A stretch of DNA of 21,234 bases, taken from the NCBI GenBank assembly GCA_041645035.1, contig JBAZQU010000020.1, positions 1-21,234 of the forward strand, in the 5' to 3' direction. The translations under genes were made by a program, and so were the position numbers. Under the pieces are notes generated by a model. It made no database searches. It was not told the origin of the DNA and saw nothing but the letters and a program-made list of their open reading frames with translations. How positions within the stretch are numbered: the stretch's first letter is position 1; each line of letters starts with the position of its first letter. The DNA comes from 2-02-FULL-48-14 sp041645035. Its GTDB lineage: Bacteria; Patescibacteriota; Gracilibacteria; UBA1369; 2-02-FULL-48-14. This document shows, piece after piece, positions 1 through 7,332 of this stretch.

Positions 1-684
1 GTCGTAGGCATCGCGCACCACTTCATACTCCACCTCCTTCCAACCCTTGAGACTTTCTTCCACCAGCACTTGAGGTGAATAGGCAAAGGCGGCATTTACT
101 TTTGCGATAAGTTCTTCTTCATTGTTTACAAAACCGCTTCCCTTCCCCCCGAGCGCAAAGGCCGCACGAATCAGGAGTGGAAAACCAATCTCTCGTCCGG
201 CATCCAAGGCGGCAGACAAGTTGGTACACGCATAGCTGCGCGGCACTTTGACGTCAATTTTTTGGAGTTCCTTGTTGAAAAGTTCACGGTCCTCGGTTTT
301 TATGATGGCGGAAATAGGCGTTCCCAATACACGCACGTCATATTTTTTTAAAATGCCTTTTTCTTCGAGCGCCACTCCGCAGTTGAGTGCAGTCTGCCCT
401 CCAAAGGCCAGCAAAATGCCGTCCGGCTTTTCTTTGGCCATCACTTTTTCCACGAAATAAGGAGTGATCGGTAAAAAATAAACCTCATCCGCGAGCCCCC
501 AACTCGTTTGATTGGTAGCAATATTCGGATTGACCAAAATCACCTCGACGCCTTCTTCTTTCAGAGCCTTAATGGCCTGCGATCCGCTGTAGTCAAATTC
601 CCCCGCCTCACCAATCTTCAGAGCGCCCGACCCTAGGATCAGAACTTTTCTGGGAAGATTGAGCTTAGATTTTTTGGGGCTCAT
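1..684 (-). CDS. carB: Carbamoyl-phosphate synthase large subunit, N-terminal part (cut by window edge)
   Basis: The large subunit makes carbamoyl phosphate from bicarbonate, ATP and glutamine-derived ammonia for pyrimidine and arginine synthesis. The visible 228 codons cover the start of the first carboxyphosphate domain: a GSGALKIGEAGEFDYSGSQ segment, FGGQTALNCGV, and the ATP-grasp segment RAAFALGGKGSGF followed by SLKGWKEVEYEVVRDAYD. The family is usually about 1070 residues, so roughly three quarters lie beyond the window's left edge. The start is the ATG at 684; no Shine-Dalgarno is visible and a -10-like TACATT lies 7 nt upstream. The sequence follows the CAD (eukaryotic) pattern, with phrases such as NPNIAT-QTS, YFLPITP and TEDRELF, more closely than the E. 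coli CarB pattern. Family assignment is very secure; the subtype is a judgement from remembered motifs. Confidence 0.95.
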   Translation of the reverse strand, partial: MSPKKSKLNLPRKVLILGSGALKIGEAGEFDYSGSQAIKALKEEGVEVILVNPNIATNQTSWGLADEVYFLPITPYFVEKVMAKEKPDGILLAFGGQTALNCGVALEEKGILKKYDVRVLGTPISAIIKTEDRELFNKELQKIDVKVPRSYACTNLSAALDAGREIGFPLLIRAAFALGGKGSGFVNNEEELIAKVNAAFAYSPQVLVEESLKGWKEVEYEVVRDAYD

Positions 685-691
685 CGGAGTG

Positions 692-720
692 AATGTAATG
701 GTTTGCGCAGCCTAAAGCAA
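692..720 (-). promoter_or_regulatory. Candidate carB promoter, possibly leaderless
   Basis: On the minus strand TTGCTT (720-715) is followed after 17 bp by TACATT (697-692). The -10 box ends 7 nt before the carB ATG, so transcription would begin at or next to the start codon. The -35 box is weak (3 of 6) and the -10 matches 4 of 6. Confidence 0.4.
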
Positions 721-758
721 GATCTTTCAAGGCATTTTCTCGTAAGAACATGCAAAGA

Positions 759-767
759 TGGTATTAT
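759..767 (+). promoter_or_regulatory. Extended -10 promoter element of the lipoprotein gene at 806
   Basis: TGGTATTAT fits the extended -10 consensus TGnTATAAT with one mismatch. No convincing -35 box is present, as is common for extended -10 promoters. Transcription would start near 774 and leave a leader of about 30 nt. Confidence 0.45.
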
Positions 768-805
768 ATATGTGAACTGCATCTTTTATTTCCAAATATT
801 TCTCT

Positions 806-1588
806 ATGAAAAAAACAGTTTTTATGACGGGTCTTTTAATACTCATGGCCGCAATTACAGGATGTGGCACCGCCGAAAACCCTTCGGAATTGTCTGAAAA
901 GGACGATTTTTATAAAGAAACTCAAGGTCAAGGGCCATGGGCAGGCTTGAGCTCCGAGCAAACCGTGAACGAAGACGACTCCGTTACTATCACCGTTTAC
1001 TGGGATGGTGAGAAAGTAAGTACTATCGAAAAAAGCCAACCGGCCGATGGTTATGAAGTGGTGCTTTTTAAGCAAAATGAAAACAGCGCCTACATTGCGG
1101 TGAACAACACCGGTTTGGGCGGATACATTCTTTATGGAGGGGCCCACTCTCTCTACCAACTCGATCTCACCACAAAGACCTTAACACCGGTTTTCGAGTC
1201 TGAGGCCAGTGCGTTTGCTACCGACGTCTCTCCTGATAACAAAACCGTCGCTATTTTTATAGCGAACGAAGTGGGTGAGATCATCTTGAGCACCTATTCC
1301 ATTGAAGATTATACCGATGGTAACGGATATACGGACATCAGTTACATCATCCCGGCGGAATTCTTCCAGGCCGGGGACGCCGTATTCTCTCCCGATGGCG
1401 GTAAATTGGCTTATGCGGCAAGCATTCCACCGGTTGACATGGGTTTTGAGCCAAACACCGGAACAAGTTTAGAGGAAACCGTGGTCTACATCATCGATTT
1501 AAATACGGGCAAAACGGAAGAATTCAAACGTGTTGAAGGATTGGTGGACATCTCTTGGGAAAGCGGAGAGGAACCTACTCTTCAATAA
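806..1588 (+). CDS. Lipoprotein with WD40-like/PD40 beta-propeller segments
   Basis: A 260-residue secreted lipoprotein of unknown role. It opens with a type II signal peptide: MKK, a hydrophobic core, and lipobox AITGC with the lipidated cysteine at residue 20, so it is expected on the outer face of the membrane. Two segments, TDVSPDNKTVAIF (about 138-150) and AVFSPDGGKLAYAAS (about 191-205), match the SPDG-K-AY signature of PD40/TolB-type propeller blades. The protein is too short for a full propeller, so it is a partial propeller or a fold built on the same motif. The ATG at 806 is the only start that retains the signal peptide; no Shine-Dalgarno is seen. A tiny second lipoprotein gene follows after 22 nt. 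Binding partner unknown. Confidence 0.85.
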   Translation: MKKTVFMTGLLILMAAITGCGTAENPSELSEKDDFYKETQGQGPWAGLSSEQTVNEDDSVTITVYWDGEKVSTIEKSQPADGYEVVLFKQNENSAYIAVNNTGLGGYILYGGAHSLYQLDLTTKTLTPVFESEASAFATDVSPDNKTVAIFIANEVGEIILSTYSIEDYTDGNGYTDISYIIPAEFFQAGDAVFSPDGGKLAYAASIPPVDMGFEPNTGTSLEETVVYIIDLNTGKTEEFKRVEGLVDISWESGEEPTLQ

Positions 1589-1610
1589 AAACCCTATTTT
1601 GCCCATTTTT

Positions 1611-1721
1611 ATGAGAAAACTTTTAATTCCTTTGTTTCTCGTCCTGCTCTTATCCGCCTGCTCAAGTCCTACGGAAACCATCATCTTGGACGGTAAAAGT
1701 CCCAACGAGGATGCGATTTAA
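1611..1721 (+). CDS. Very short lipoprotein (36 aa), possibly a truncated gene
   Basis: The ATG at 1611 opens a perfect lipoprotein signal: MRK, a leucine-rich core and lipobox LLSAC with cysteine at residue 17. The mature part is only about 20 residues and ends at a TAA at 1719-1721. The last 60 bp lie antisense to the 3' end of the RelE-like toxin gene, whose coding frame runs on past the usual end of the family. The simplest reading is that a toxin-antitoxin cassette inserted into a longer lipoprotein gene and cut it short. A genuine entericidin-like mini-lipoprotein is the alternative. It lies 22 nt after the preceding lipoprotein gene and is probably cotranscribed with it. Confidence 0.6.
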   Translation: MRKLLIPLFLVLLLSACSSPTETIILDGKSPNEDAI

Positions 1722-1982
1722 GGCTGCTTTGTATATTGTCGAACGGTGACCTATTGCCCAAACAAAAATGATATCTTCTGCCACACGATAAATGATCCGA
1801 TAGTCACCCACCCGAAGTCTTCGGTTGCCTTTCAAGGTTTTTCGGAGGGGCCTGCCAAATCGTTCGGGACTCAATAAAATTTTCTCCCGTATGGCTTTTT
1901 CAATCTGAATTTGGGCAGAATGAGAAAGTTTGGACCTATCCCTTTCGAAAACAAGTTGATGATATTTAATTGTGTAGTCCAC
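1662..1982 (-). CDS. RelE/ParE-superfamily toxin (mRNA interferase-like)
   Basis: A small basic toxin of the RelE fold. Visible signatures are the N-terminal VDYTIKYHQLVFERD strand and helix, the central LKGNRRLRVGDYRIIYRV segment with the basic residues typical of the family, and the C-terminal strand IIFVWAIGHRSTIY. I start it at the GTG at 1982, which overlaps the end of the antitoxin gene by 17 bp and begins exactly where RelE proteins begin; an ATG at 2015 in the same frame would add 11 residues inside the antitoxin gene. The overlap suggests translational coupling. After the usual family end (about HRSTIYKAA) the frame continues for some 19 residues antisense to the mini-lipoprotein gene, so the native stop may have been lost. 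Cellular target not shown. Confidence 0.85.
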   Translation of the reverse strand: MDYTIKYHQLVFERDRSKLSHSAQIQIEKAIREKILLSPERFGRPLRKTLKGNRRLRVGDYRIIYRVAEDIIFVWAIGHRSTIYKAALNRILVGTFTVQDDGFRRT

Positions 1983-2214
1983 TCCACATTTCTTTGTGAG
2001 AAATAAATTTGGCATCCGGGGTGTCGCGTTCAGTTACAATTTTTTCCCACACTTCGTCTTCATCCATTTCGATAGCAAGCTCAATCAGCTGAAGCGCTTT
2101 GGTGGCTACAGGCACGTGATCCCGTCTTGCAAGCAATCCCAAAATTTCTTCAGTATCCTCGGAAATACTTACATTGATACGTTTTTTTGAAGTAGGCATA
2201 GACAGTTGATTCAT
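1966..2214 (-). CDS. Ribbon-helix-helix antitoxin (RelB-like) of the relBE-type module
   Basis: An 82-residue protein with an N-terminal ribbon-helix-helix-like segment, KKRINVSISEDTEEILGLLARRD, an acidic helix (EMDEDEVWEKIVTERD) and a tail expected to wrap the toxin. Such antitoxins dimerise on operator DNA and repress their own operon. An in-frame ATG at 2199 (MPTSKKRIN) is an equally plausible start. The gene overlaps the toxin start by 17 bp, the standard antitoxin-toxin order. Its promoter contains a perfect tandem 11-bp repeat, a likely operator. Confidence 0.8.
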   Translation of the reverse strand: MNQLSMPTSKKRINVSISEDTEEILGLLARRDHVPVATKALQLIELAIEMDEDEVWEKIVTERDTPDAKFISHKEMWSGLHN

Positions 2215-2225
2215 AAATAGCAGGT

Positions 2226-2247
2226 TAAGTGTATCATAAGTGTATCA
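2226..2247. repeat. Perfect tandem 11-bp repeat, likely antitoxin operator
   Basis: TAAGTGTATCA occurs twice back to back (2226-2236 and 2237-2247) with no mismatch. The period is about one helical turn, as expected for side-by-side ribbon-helix-helix dimers. It lies 11 bp upstream of the antitoxin start and covers the spacer and -10 box of its predicted promoter. Confidence 0.7.
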
Positions 2248-2256
2248 GCATTTCAA
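2228..2256 (-). promoter_or_regulatory. Predicted promoter of the relBE-like operon
   Basis: On the minus strand TTGAAA (2256-2251) and TACACT (2233-2228) are separated by 17 bp. The -10 box lies inside the tandem repeat, so antitoxin binding would block polymerase. The -35 box overlaps the last codons of comM. Confidence 0.5.
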
Positions 2257-3743
2257 GTCTTCACTCGGTACTGTAGCGCTTCCATCATGTGACTCGCCTC
2301 GACCCAATCTTTGTTATCAAGATCTGCGATTGTTCGAGCCACTTTGAGTATGCGATGCAACGCGCGCCCTGAAAGAACATGACGTTTGGCGGCCAGTTTT
2401 AAAAGCTCCTCTGTTTTTATGTCCAGCCGTTCTTCCTTCAGAAGTTTTGGCGTCATTTCTTGATTGGTACTGAGCCCGTGTGGAGCTAATCGCGCTCGCT
2501 GTCGCTCGCGCGCCTCCAGTACTTTTTCTTGCAGGCTCGCCGAGTTTTCCAGCGCGCTCAATTTGAAATCTTCGTAAGGGAGGCGCGGTACATGAATATG
2601 TAAATCAATACGATCCAACAGCGGGCCGGAAATTTTATTTTGATAATGCGCCACCTGTGCAGCCGTGCACGTGCACGGTTTTTCGCCATCTCCGTAATAG
2701 CCGCAAGGACACGGATTCATGGTGGCAATGAGCTGAAGCTGGCACGGGTAAGTGCTTACCCGTTTGCCATAACGCATACTGAGCTCTCGCCGTTCCAGAG
2801 GTTCCCGTAAACCCTCCAAAACTTCGCGATCAAACTCAGGGAATTCATCCATAAAAAGTACACCTTGGTGCGCCAAACTTACTTCCCCGGGCGCAAGGTC
2901 CGCGCCTCCGCCAAGTAAGCCATGCCGCGTGATGCGACAATGGACACTGCGAAACGGTCTGCTTAGGGACAAGTGGCCCAAATTCCGCCCGGCCACCGAG
3001 TGGATACGCAAAACTTCCAAAAGTTCCTCTTTAGACAGGGGCGGCAAAATGGAGCGCAGGGCTTCCGCTAAAAGACTTTTTCCACTACCCGGAGGTCCAC
3101 TCATGAGCACATGGTGAGCGCCCGCCGCCGCCACGAGCAGCGCTCGTTTGGCGGCGGTTTGGCCGGAAACATCGGCAAAATCCACCAAGTATGAACTTGC
3201 CACCCAATCGTTAGTGCCCTCCCACGGCAAAAGTTTTCTTCCCGAAAAATGCGCTACCACTTCGCGCAAGTCTTTTGCCCCATAAAAAGTTACACCCTCT
3301 ACCAGGCTTGCCTCTCGTAAATTTTCTACCGGCAAAACCACTTCTTCTACCCCTTCTTGCCGTGCGAATAAAAGCCCCGGCAAAAGTCCTTGCACGGGTC
3401 GCAAGGAGCCGTCTAAACCCAACTCTCCCAGCACCAAAACCCCGTTTGGCGCCGGCAGCATCTGCCCACTGGCAACCAAAAATCCCAGCGCCATCGGTAA
3501 GTCAAAATGGCTTCCATGCTTTACCAAGTCCGCCGGCGCCAAGTTCACCACTTTCCGCACCAGTGGAAATTTAAAACCACTACTCGTAATAGCGCCCCGC
3601 ACGCGATCTTTCGCCTCCTGCACGCTCGTGCCGGCCATTCCAATAATATTAAAAACCGGCATGCCCGGACTAATGTCCACCTCCACGCTCACCGGCAAAA
3701 CCGAAAGCCCTTGCAAACAATACGACGGAAACAAAATAGCCAT
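2253..3743 (-). CDS. comM: YifB/ComM family AAA+ Mg-chelatase-like protein
   Basis: A 496-residue AAA+ protein of the ComM family, hexameric helicases that help integrate incoming single-stranded DNA during natural transformation. Order of parts: N-terminal ChlI/Lon-S5-like domain (about 1-165), AAA+ core with Walker A GPPGSGKS (216-223) and Walker B GVLFMDE (about 294-300), a CPCGYYGDGEKPCTC cysteine cluster (about 345-359), SGPLLDRIDL (373-382), and the C-terminal Mg_chelatase_C helices. Length is normal. I start at the ATG at 3743, one base after the yraN stop; an in-frame TTG at 3752 is less likely. The usual PHH before the GGG loop reads VHC here, a small deviation. It is the last gene of a minus-strand run with yraN. 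Confidence 0.93.
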   Translation of the reverse strand: MAILFPSYCLQGLSVLPVSVEVDISPGMPVFNIIGMAGTSVQEAKDRVRGAITSSGFKFPLVRKVVNLAPADLVKHGSHFDLPMALGFLVASGQMLPAPNGVLVLGELGLDGSLRPVQGLLPGLLFARQEGVEEVVLPVENLREASLVEGVTFYGAKDLREVVAHFSGRKLLPWEGTNDWVASSYLVDFADVSGQTAAKRALLVAAAGAHHVLMSGPPGSGKSLLAEALRSILPPLSKEELLEVLRIHSVAGRNLGHLSLSRPFRSVHCRITRHGLLGGGADLAPGEVSLAHQGVLFMDEFPEFDREVLEGLREPLERRELSMRYGKRVSTYPCQLQLIATMNPCPCGYYGDGEKPCTCTAAQVAHYQNKISGPLLDRIDLHIHVPRLPYEDFKLSALENSASLQEKVLEARERQRARLAPHGLSTNQEMTPKLLKEERLDIKTEELLKLAAKRHVLSGRALHRILKVARTIADLDNKDWVEASHMMEALQYRVKT

Positions 3744-3744
3744 G

Positions 3745-4098
3745 TTACTCAATTAGGTGCTCCTCTATTGTGAGCGCTCCATTCGTGTCCACCAAAATTC
3801 CCACAAAATATATTTGTCCGAATCGATGGTCTCCGGACCGGTCCCGCCATCTGTAAATCGCCCGCCTTAGTCGCTGAATTTTTCGCGTTGTTACACTTTC
3901 CACAACACCCCCAAATTTTTCATTACGCCGCCCCTTCACTTCCACAAAACGCAGCTCCTTTTCCGGCGTCTCCGCTATCAGGTCGATTTCTCCTTCGCGA
4001 AACCGTACACGTCGAGCAATCACGCGCCACTCCTTTACCGCCTCGAGGTATTGAGCCGCTTTCTCCTCCATCTCATTACCAAAATCATAAATAGACAT
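3745..4098 (-). CDS. yraN: YraN (UPF0102) family nuclease-fold protein
   Basis: A 117-residue member of UPF0102, predicted restriction-endonuclease-like (Holliday-junction-resolvase-like) fold. The active-site pattern is visible: an N-terminal GNEMEEKAAQYLE helix, GEIDLIA (E and D) and RFVEVKGR (E-x-K). Length is standard. Its biochemical role is not settled for the family. It sits 1 nt before the comM ATG; both are linked to DNA processing and are probably cotranscribed. The ATG start at 4098 is preceded at exactly 6 nt by the -10-like TAAAAT, suggesting an additional leaderless promoter inside the run. Confidence 0.92.
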   Translation of the reverse strand: MSIYDFGNEMEEKAAQYLEAVKEWRVIARRVRFREGEIDLIAETPEKELRFVEVKGRRNEKFGGVVESVTTRKIQRLRRAIYRWRDRSGDHRFGQIYFVGILVDTNGALTIEEHLIE

Positions 4099-4104
4099 GG
4101 CTCT

Positions 4105-4110
4105 ATTTTA
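4105..4110 (-). promoter_or_regulatory. -10-like box directly upstream of yraN
   Basis: TAAAAT on the minus strand (5 of 6 to TATAAT) ends 6 nt before the yraN ATG. No good -35 box is present. The same spacing occurs upstream of ybeY and the channel gene. Confidence 0.35.
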
Positions 4111-4129
4111 CTCCACCCCTCCTCGCGAC

Positions 4130-5797
4130 TCAGTTGGCCATAAAGCATTCTTCACAGAAGATGATCTCCGGGCGCTCGGGAGCGTAAGCGGTTTTAATAG
4201 GTTTTTGGCATTTGGCACAGAGACGATCCCACAGTTGGTAGGCCGTCGTTCTCTTGAGCCGTGCTTTGTGTCGACAATGGGCGCACAGTAGAGGAAGCGG
4301 CAGCCCCATTTTTCGGTAAAAATCCAACTCTTTGGCTATAATCCTAAAATTATGACCACAGGTCTCGCAGGCAAAAATCTCCTTTAAAATAGCTTCAGAG
4401 ACTTGCTCTATAGCATCCGGAATCGTCACTTTTTGCGGCAAATATTCTTTGGGGTCAGGTTCCCTCCATCGCCACCCCTTTTGTAGAATGGTCTCTTTGT
4501 CCAAAGGGAAATATTCATCAGCAACGCTTTCATTGTAACCATAGGCGGAATAGGCCGAGGGGAAAAACTCTCCCCACTCGCCGGTCTGTTTCATGTGCTC
4601 AATAATGCGTCCCGCTAATTGCTCATACTCTTCCGTCGTGTATTGTTTGTTGAAAATGCAGTGCTCGGCGCGATGCATTGAAATACAGCCAAAAAGAGAA
4701 CCGGAACTATGACAGTTGTCACTGTACAAAATGTTCTTACTCTTCCAGCACCACAGAGTGAATAAAGCCATATACGAATCATCCGGCGTGTCACCTTCGT
4801 AACACCATTGATTGTGACCGCTGGTCGTAAGGTCGTAAGAATAATTTGCGGTATCCGTTTGATATATGAATTTACAATGGTCCGCATTGGCAGCCATAAA
4901 ACCATAGGAGTGCCGACAGTCGTACAGGTAACTCCCTTCGCACGCCTCGCAATTCTTGAGGATCATATTTTTACGCGGAAACTGGAGCATCCATTCCCAA
5001 TATTGCTTCTTCGCCCGTTCCAGGCCTGAATGCGTGTTGACCCCAAAGACAGCCAATTTCTCTCGGTATTCCACTTCGGAATAGGGCTGGTTGAATAAGT
5101 GGAATTGTTTATGTCGCAAACCAACGCAGCCAAAACAATTGCTACAGCCTTTGAGGTCGAAACCAAAAAAACAATCATTACAATTTTCTGAATTTTCTAC
5201 GAAAGCACAATGATAAAGCTGTCCACCACTCATGCATTCATATACCAACTCAGAATTTTTTAAGTCCATACAGTCGGATGCAAAACGACAATGATTAGTG
5301 CCGCTATTGGAGTAGAAGGAATCTTCGCTGTACCAACTGCCCGAAAGAAAATAACAGTTTTTTCCAAAAGCATAGTCTTGGCAGTACGCACAATTTTCGC
5401 TGCCTATTCCGTCATCATTCATAATAGCCAGTTGGGGCACTTCTTGGCGAAACGCGTAAAACTGTTCAAAAAAAGGTTTTGAAAAATCAAACTCTCGAGC
5501 ATATTTCTTGGGGTCCCATGAGTCTCCCCACCAACATTTATTGCAATAAATTGGGAAGCGATTTTCCAAGGAGTAAGTGGAAATCACAGGCTTTTTACAA
5601 AGATCACAAGCCCGAGAGTAAAATGACTGTTCGTTTCTCCAAGTCAATCGGCGCTGCTGGCGGCACTCGGGGCATAAAGTGGGAGACGGGACGGGATATT
5701 TTTGTTTGGCAAAAACAGGTGAAATTTTATCGTAAAACTGAAGGTCCTCCTCGGTGATTTCAAATAAACGTGAACAGTGGCGACATTTTTGAACCAT
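4130..5797 (-). CDS. Cysteine-rich protein with duplicated terminal zinc-ribbon domains, function unknown
   Basis: A 555-residue protein with no named function that I can assign. Both ends carry the same zinc-binding module: residues 5-88 with CxxC pairs at 5/8, 42/45, 64/67 and 85/88, and residues 477-551 with pairs at 477/480, 505/508, 527/530 and 548/551. The two modules share phrases such as DFY/QFY before the second pair and C-x2-C-x-KPI/V-x-(S/T)-x-Y-(A/S) around the third, so they are an internal duplication. The middle (about 130-400) is full of Cys, Asn, Ser and Tyr in short irregular repeats, compatible with a beta-solenoid, and contains a second duplicated phrase, FNQPYSEVEY (about 235-244) and FNKQYTTEEY (382-391). 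I start at the ATG at 5797; a TTG at 5857 lies upstream of the predicted -10 box. No signal peptide or membrane segment, so cytoplasmic. Confidence 0.8.
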   Translation of the reverse strand: MVQKCRHCSRLFEITEEDLQFYDKISPVFAKQKYPVPSPTLCPECRQQRRLTWRNEQSFYSRACDLCKKPVISTYSLENRFPIYCNKCWWGDSWDPKKYAREFDFSKPFFEQFYAFRQEVPQLAIMNDDGIGSENCAYCQDYAFGKNCYFLSGSWYSEDSFYSNSGTNHCRFASDCMDLKNSELVYECMSGGQLYHCAFVENSENCNDCFFGFDLKGCSNCFGCVGLRHKQFHLFNQPYSEVEYREKLAVFGVNTHSGLERAKKQYWEWMLQFPRKNMILKNCEACEGSYLYDCRHSYGFMAANADHCKFIYQTDTANYSYDLTTSGHNQWCYEGDTPDDSYMALFTLWCWKSKNILYSDNCHSSGSLFGCISMHRAEHCIFNKQYTTEEYEQLAGRIIEHMKQTGEWGEFFPSAYSAYGYNESVADEYFPLDKETILQKGWRWREPDPKEYLPQKVTIPDAIEQVSEAILKEIFACETCGHNFRIIAKELDFYRKMGLPLPLLCAHCRHKARLKRTTAYQLWDRLCAKCQKPIKTAYAPERPEIIFCEECFMAN

Positions 5798-5824
5798 CAG
5801 AAGTCGCTTAGAGGGGATGCACTC

Positions 5825-5853
5825 ACCATACCTTTTCACTACCCGGCTTTCAA
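5825..5853 (-). promoter_or_regulatory. Predicted promoter of the zinc-ribbon gene and the yraN-comM run
   Basis: On the minus strand TTGAAA (5853-5848) and TATGGT (5830-5825) are 17 bp apart. Transcription would start near 5818, leaving a leader of about 20 nt to the ATG at 5797. This argues against the upstream TTG start. Confidence 0.5.
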
Positions 5854-5955
5854 GCAACGGATGCGTTCTATGGAGCTCTAAAGTCCGCTTGCTCCGCTGT
5901 CATGCTTATGCCAAACTGAGTCCCCCACTTGGCACAGCCGAGTGACCCCTCTTTT

Positions 5956-7332
5956 ATGCCCGACGATCTTCATATCCCACCTCACAGTTTAGAAGCTGAA
6001 AAATCCGTGCTCGGTTCTGTTATGGTGGAAAAAAATGCCATCCTTAAAATTGCGGATCTCCTTTATCCGGAGGATTTTTATTACGACGTGCACGGTATTA
6101 TTTATGGAGGCATGCTCGAACTTTTTGCCAAACGCAGCCCAATCGACCTGCTCACCGTGCGAACTTGGCTCAAGGACAACGGCAAGCTGGAGGAAGTGGG
6201 CGGACAAACCTATCTTGAAGAACTTTGCAACGAAGTGCTCACCGCTTCCCATGTGCTCCAGTATGCAACCATCGTAAAATCAAAATCCACACTGCGAAAA
6301 CTCATCTCTTCAGGCTCAAACATTGCCGCGCTGGGGTACAAAGAAGAACAAGATGTGGATGAACTCGTGGACAAGGCCGAACAGGAACTTTTCAAGGTTT
6401 CTCAGAATTTTATGCGAAACCGCTTTATTCACATTAAAGACGTACTCGCCGGCACTTATGAAAAAATCTCCGACCTCCACGATCCCGAAGCTGCTGAAAA
6501 GTACAAAGGACTTTCTACCGGCTTCGAAGCGATAGATCATATTCTCACCGGCCTCCAGGCCTCCGATCTTATTATCCTGGCCTCTCGCCCCTCCATGGGG
6601 AAGACCGCCTTCGCCCTCAACATGGGACTCAACATGGCGCTCAAAGGAAAAACCGTGGGAGTTATTTCACTTGAAATGTCTAAGGAACAACTGGTGGAAC
6701 GTCTCTTTGTTTCCATGTTGGAAGTGGACAGTTGGAAAATGCGTACCGGGCAGCTCACGCAGGAAGATTTTATGCGCATGGGCCAAGTTATGGATCAACT
6801 CAACAATTGCAAAATTTTTATTGACGACTCGCCGGGCGCCTCCACCGCCGAACTGCGTGCCAAGGCTCGTCGCCTCCAAATGGAACACGGTTTGGACATT
6901 CTCATTGTGGATTACCTTCAACTTATGTCTCTCGGGAATAGTGGCACATCCATTACCAATCGTGTGCAAGAAATTTCGGAAATTTCCCGCAGCCTCAAGC
7001 AACTCGCTCGCGAACTTCACATTCCGATTATGGCGCTTTCTCAACTTTCCCGTGCAGTGGAATCCAGACCCGTTAAAATCCCCCAACTTTCCGACCTTCG
7101 TGAATCCGGAGCCATTGAACAAGATGCCGACGTGGTCATGATGATGTACCGCGAGGACTATTACGAAGAAGACACCGATCGTCAGGGTATGACAGATATT
7201 TACATTCGCAAACATCGTCACGGTATGACCGGGCGCGCCGAACTCCTATTCAAGAAAGAACAAATGCGCTTTTTCGACATCGACAGACATCATTCCCCGG
7301 AAGGGGTGTTTGCGCCCGGCAATGTTGACTGA
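5956..7332 (+). CDS. dnaB: Replicative DNA helicase DnaB
   Basis: The hexameric helicase that unwinds the fork and recruits primase. It has the N-terminal DnaB helical domain (about 5-105, starting PPHSLEAEKSVLG), a linker, and the RecA-like ATPase domain with Walker A ASRPSMGKT (about 209-217), the ISLEMS switch segment, Walker B ILIVDYLQLM, and the C-terminal KHRHGMTG region. At 458 residues it is of ordinary length, with no intein. I place the start at the ATG at 5956; an in-frame TTG at 5929 would add nine residues. No Shine-Dalgarno or clear promoter is visible in the 158 bp to the divergent zinc-ribbon gene start. The stop is TGA, evidence for the standard code. The last 43 bp overlap the convergent membrane-protein gene. 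Confidence 0.96.
   Translation: MPDDLHIPPHSLEAEKSVLGSVMVEKNAILKIADLLYPEDFYYDVHGIIYGGMLELFAKRSPIDLLTVRTWLKDNGKLEEVGGQTYLEELCNEVLTASHVLQYATIVKSKSTLRKLISSGSNIAALGYKEEQDVDELVDKAEQELFKVSQNFMRNRFIHIKDVLAGTYEKISDLHDPEAAEKYKGLSTGFEAIDHILTGLQASDLIILASRPSMGKTAFALNMGLNMALKGKTVGVISLEMSKEQLVERLFVSMLEVDSWKMRTGQLTQEDFMRMGQVMDQLNNCKIFIDDSPGASTAELRAKARRLQMEHGLDILIVDYLQLMSLGNSGTSITNRVQEISEISRSLKQLARELHIPIMALSQLSRAVESRPVKIPQLSDLRESGAIEQDADVVMMMYREDYYEEDTDRQGMTDIYIRKHRHGMTGRAELLFKKEQMRFFDIDRHHSPEGVFAPGNVD

Noticed and set aside
5798..5857. Upstream TTG start of the zinc-ribbon gene
   Set aside because: The predicted -10 box (5830-5825) lies downstream of it, and the zinc module begins right after the ATG at 5797.
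6667..7221. 184-codon open frame opposite dnaB
   Set aside because: Fully antisense to the conserved RecA-like core of DnaB; no protein-like features of its own.
5956..7332. UGA recoding (genetic code 25)
   Set aside because: TGA ends dnaB, ybeY and both AbiE genes at the expected family ends, and no conserved glycine is written as TGA in the genes read.
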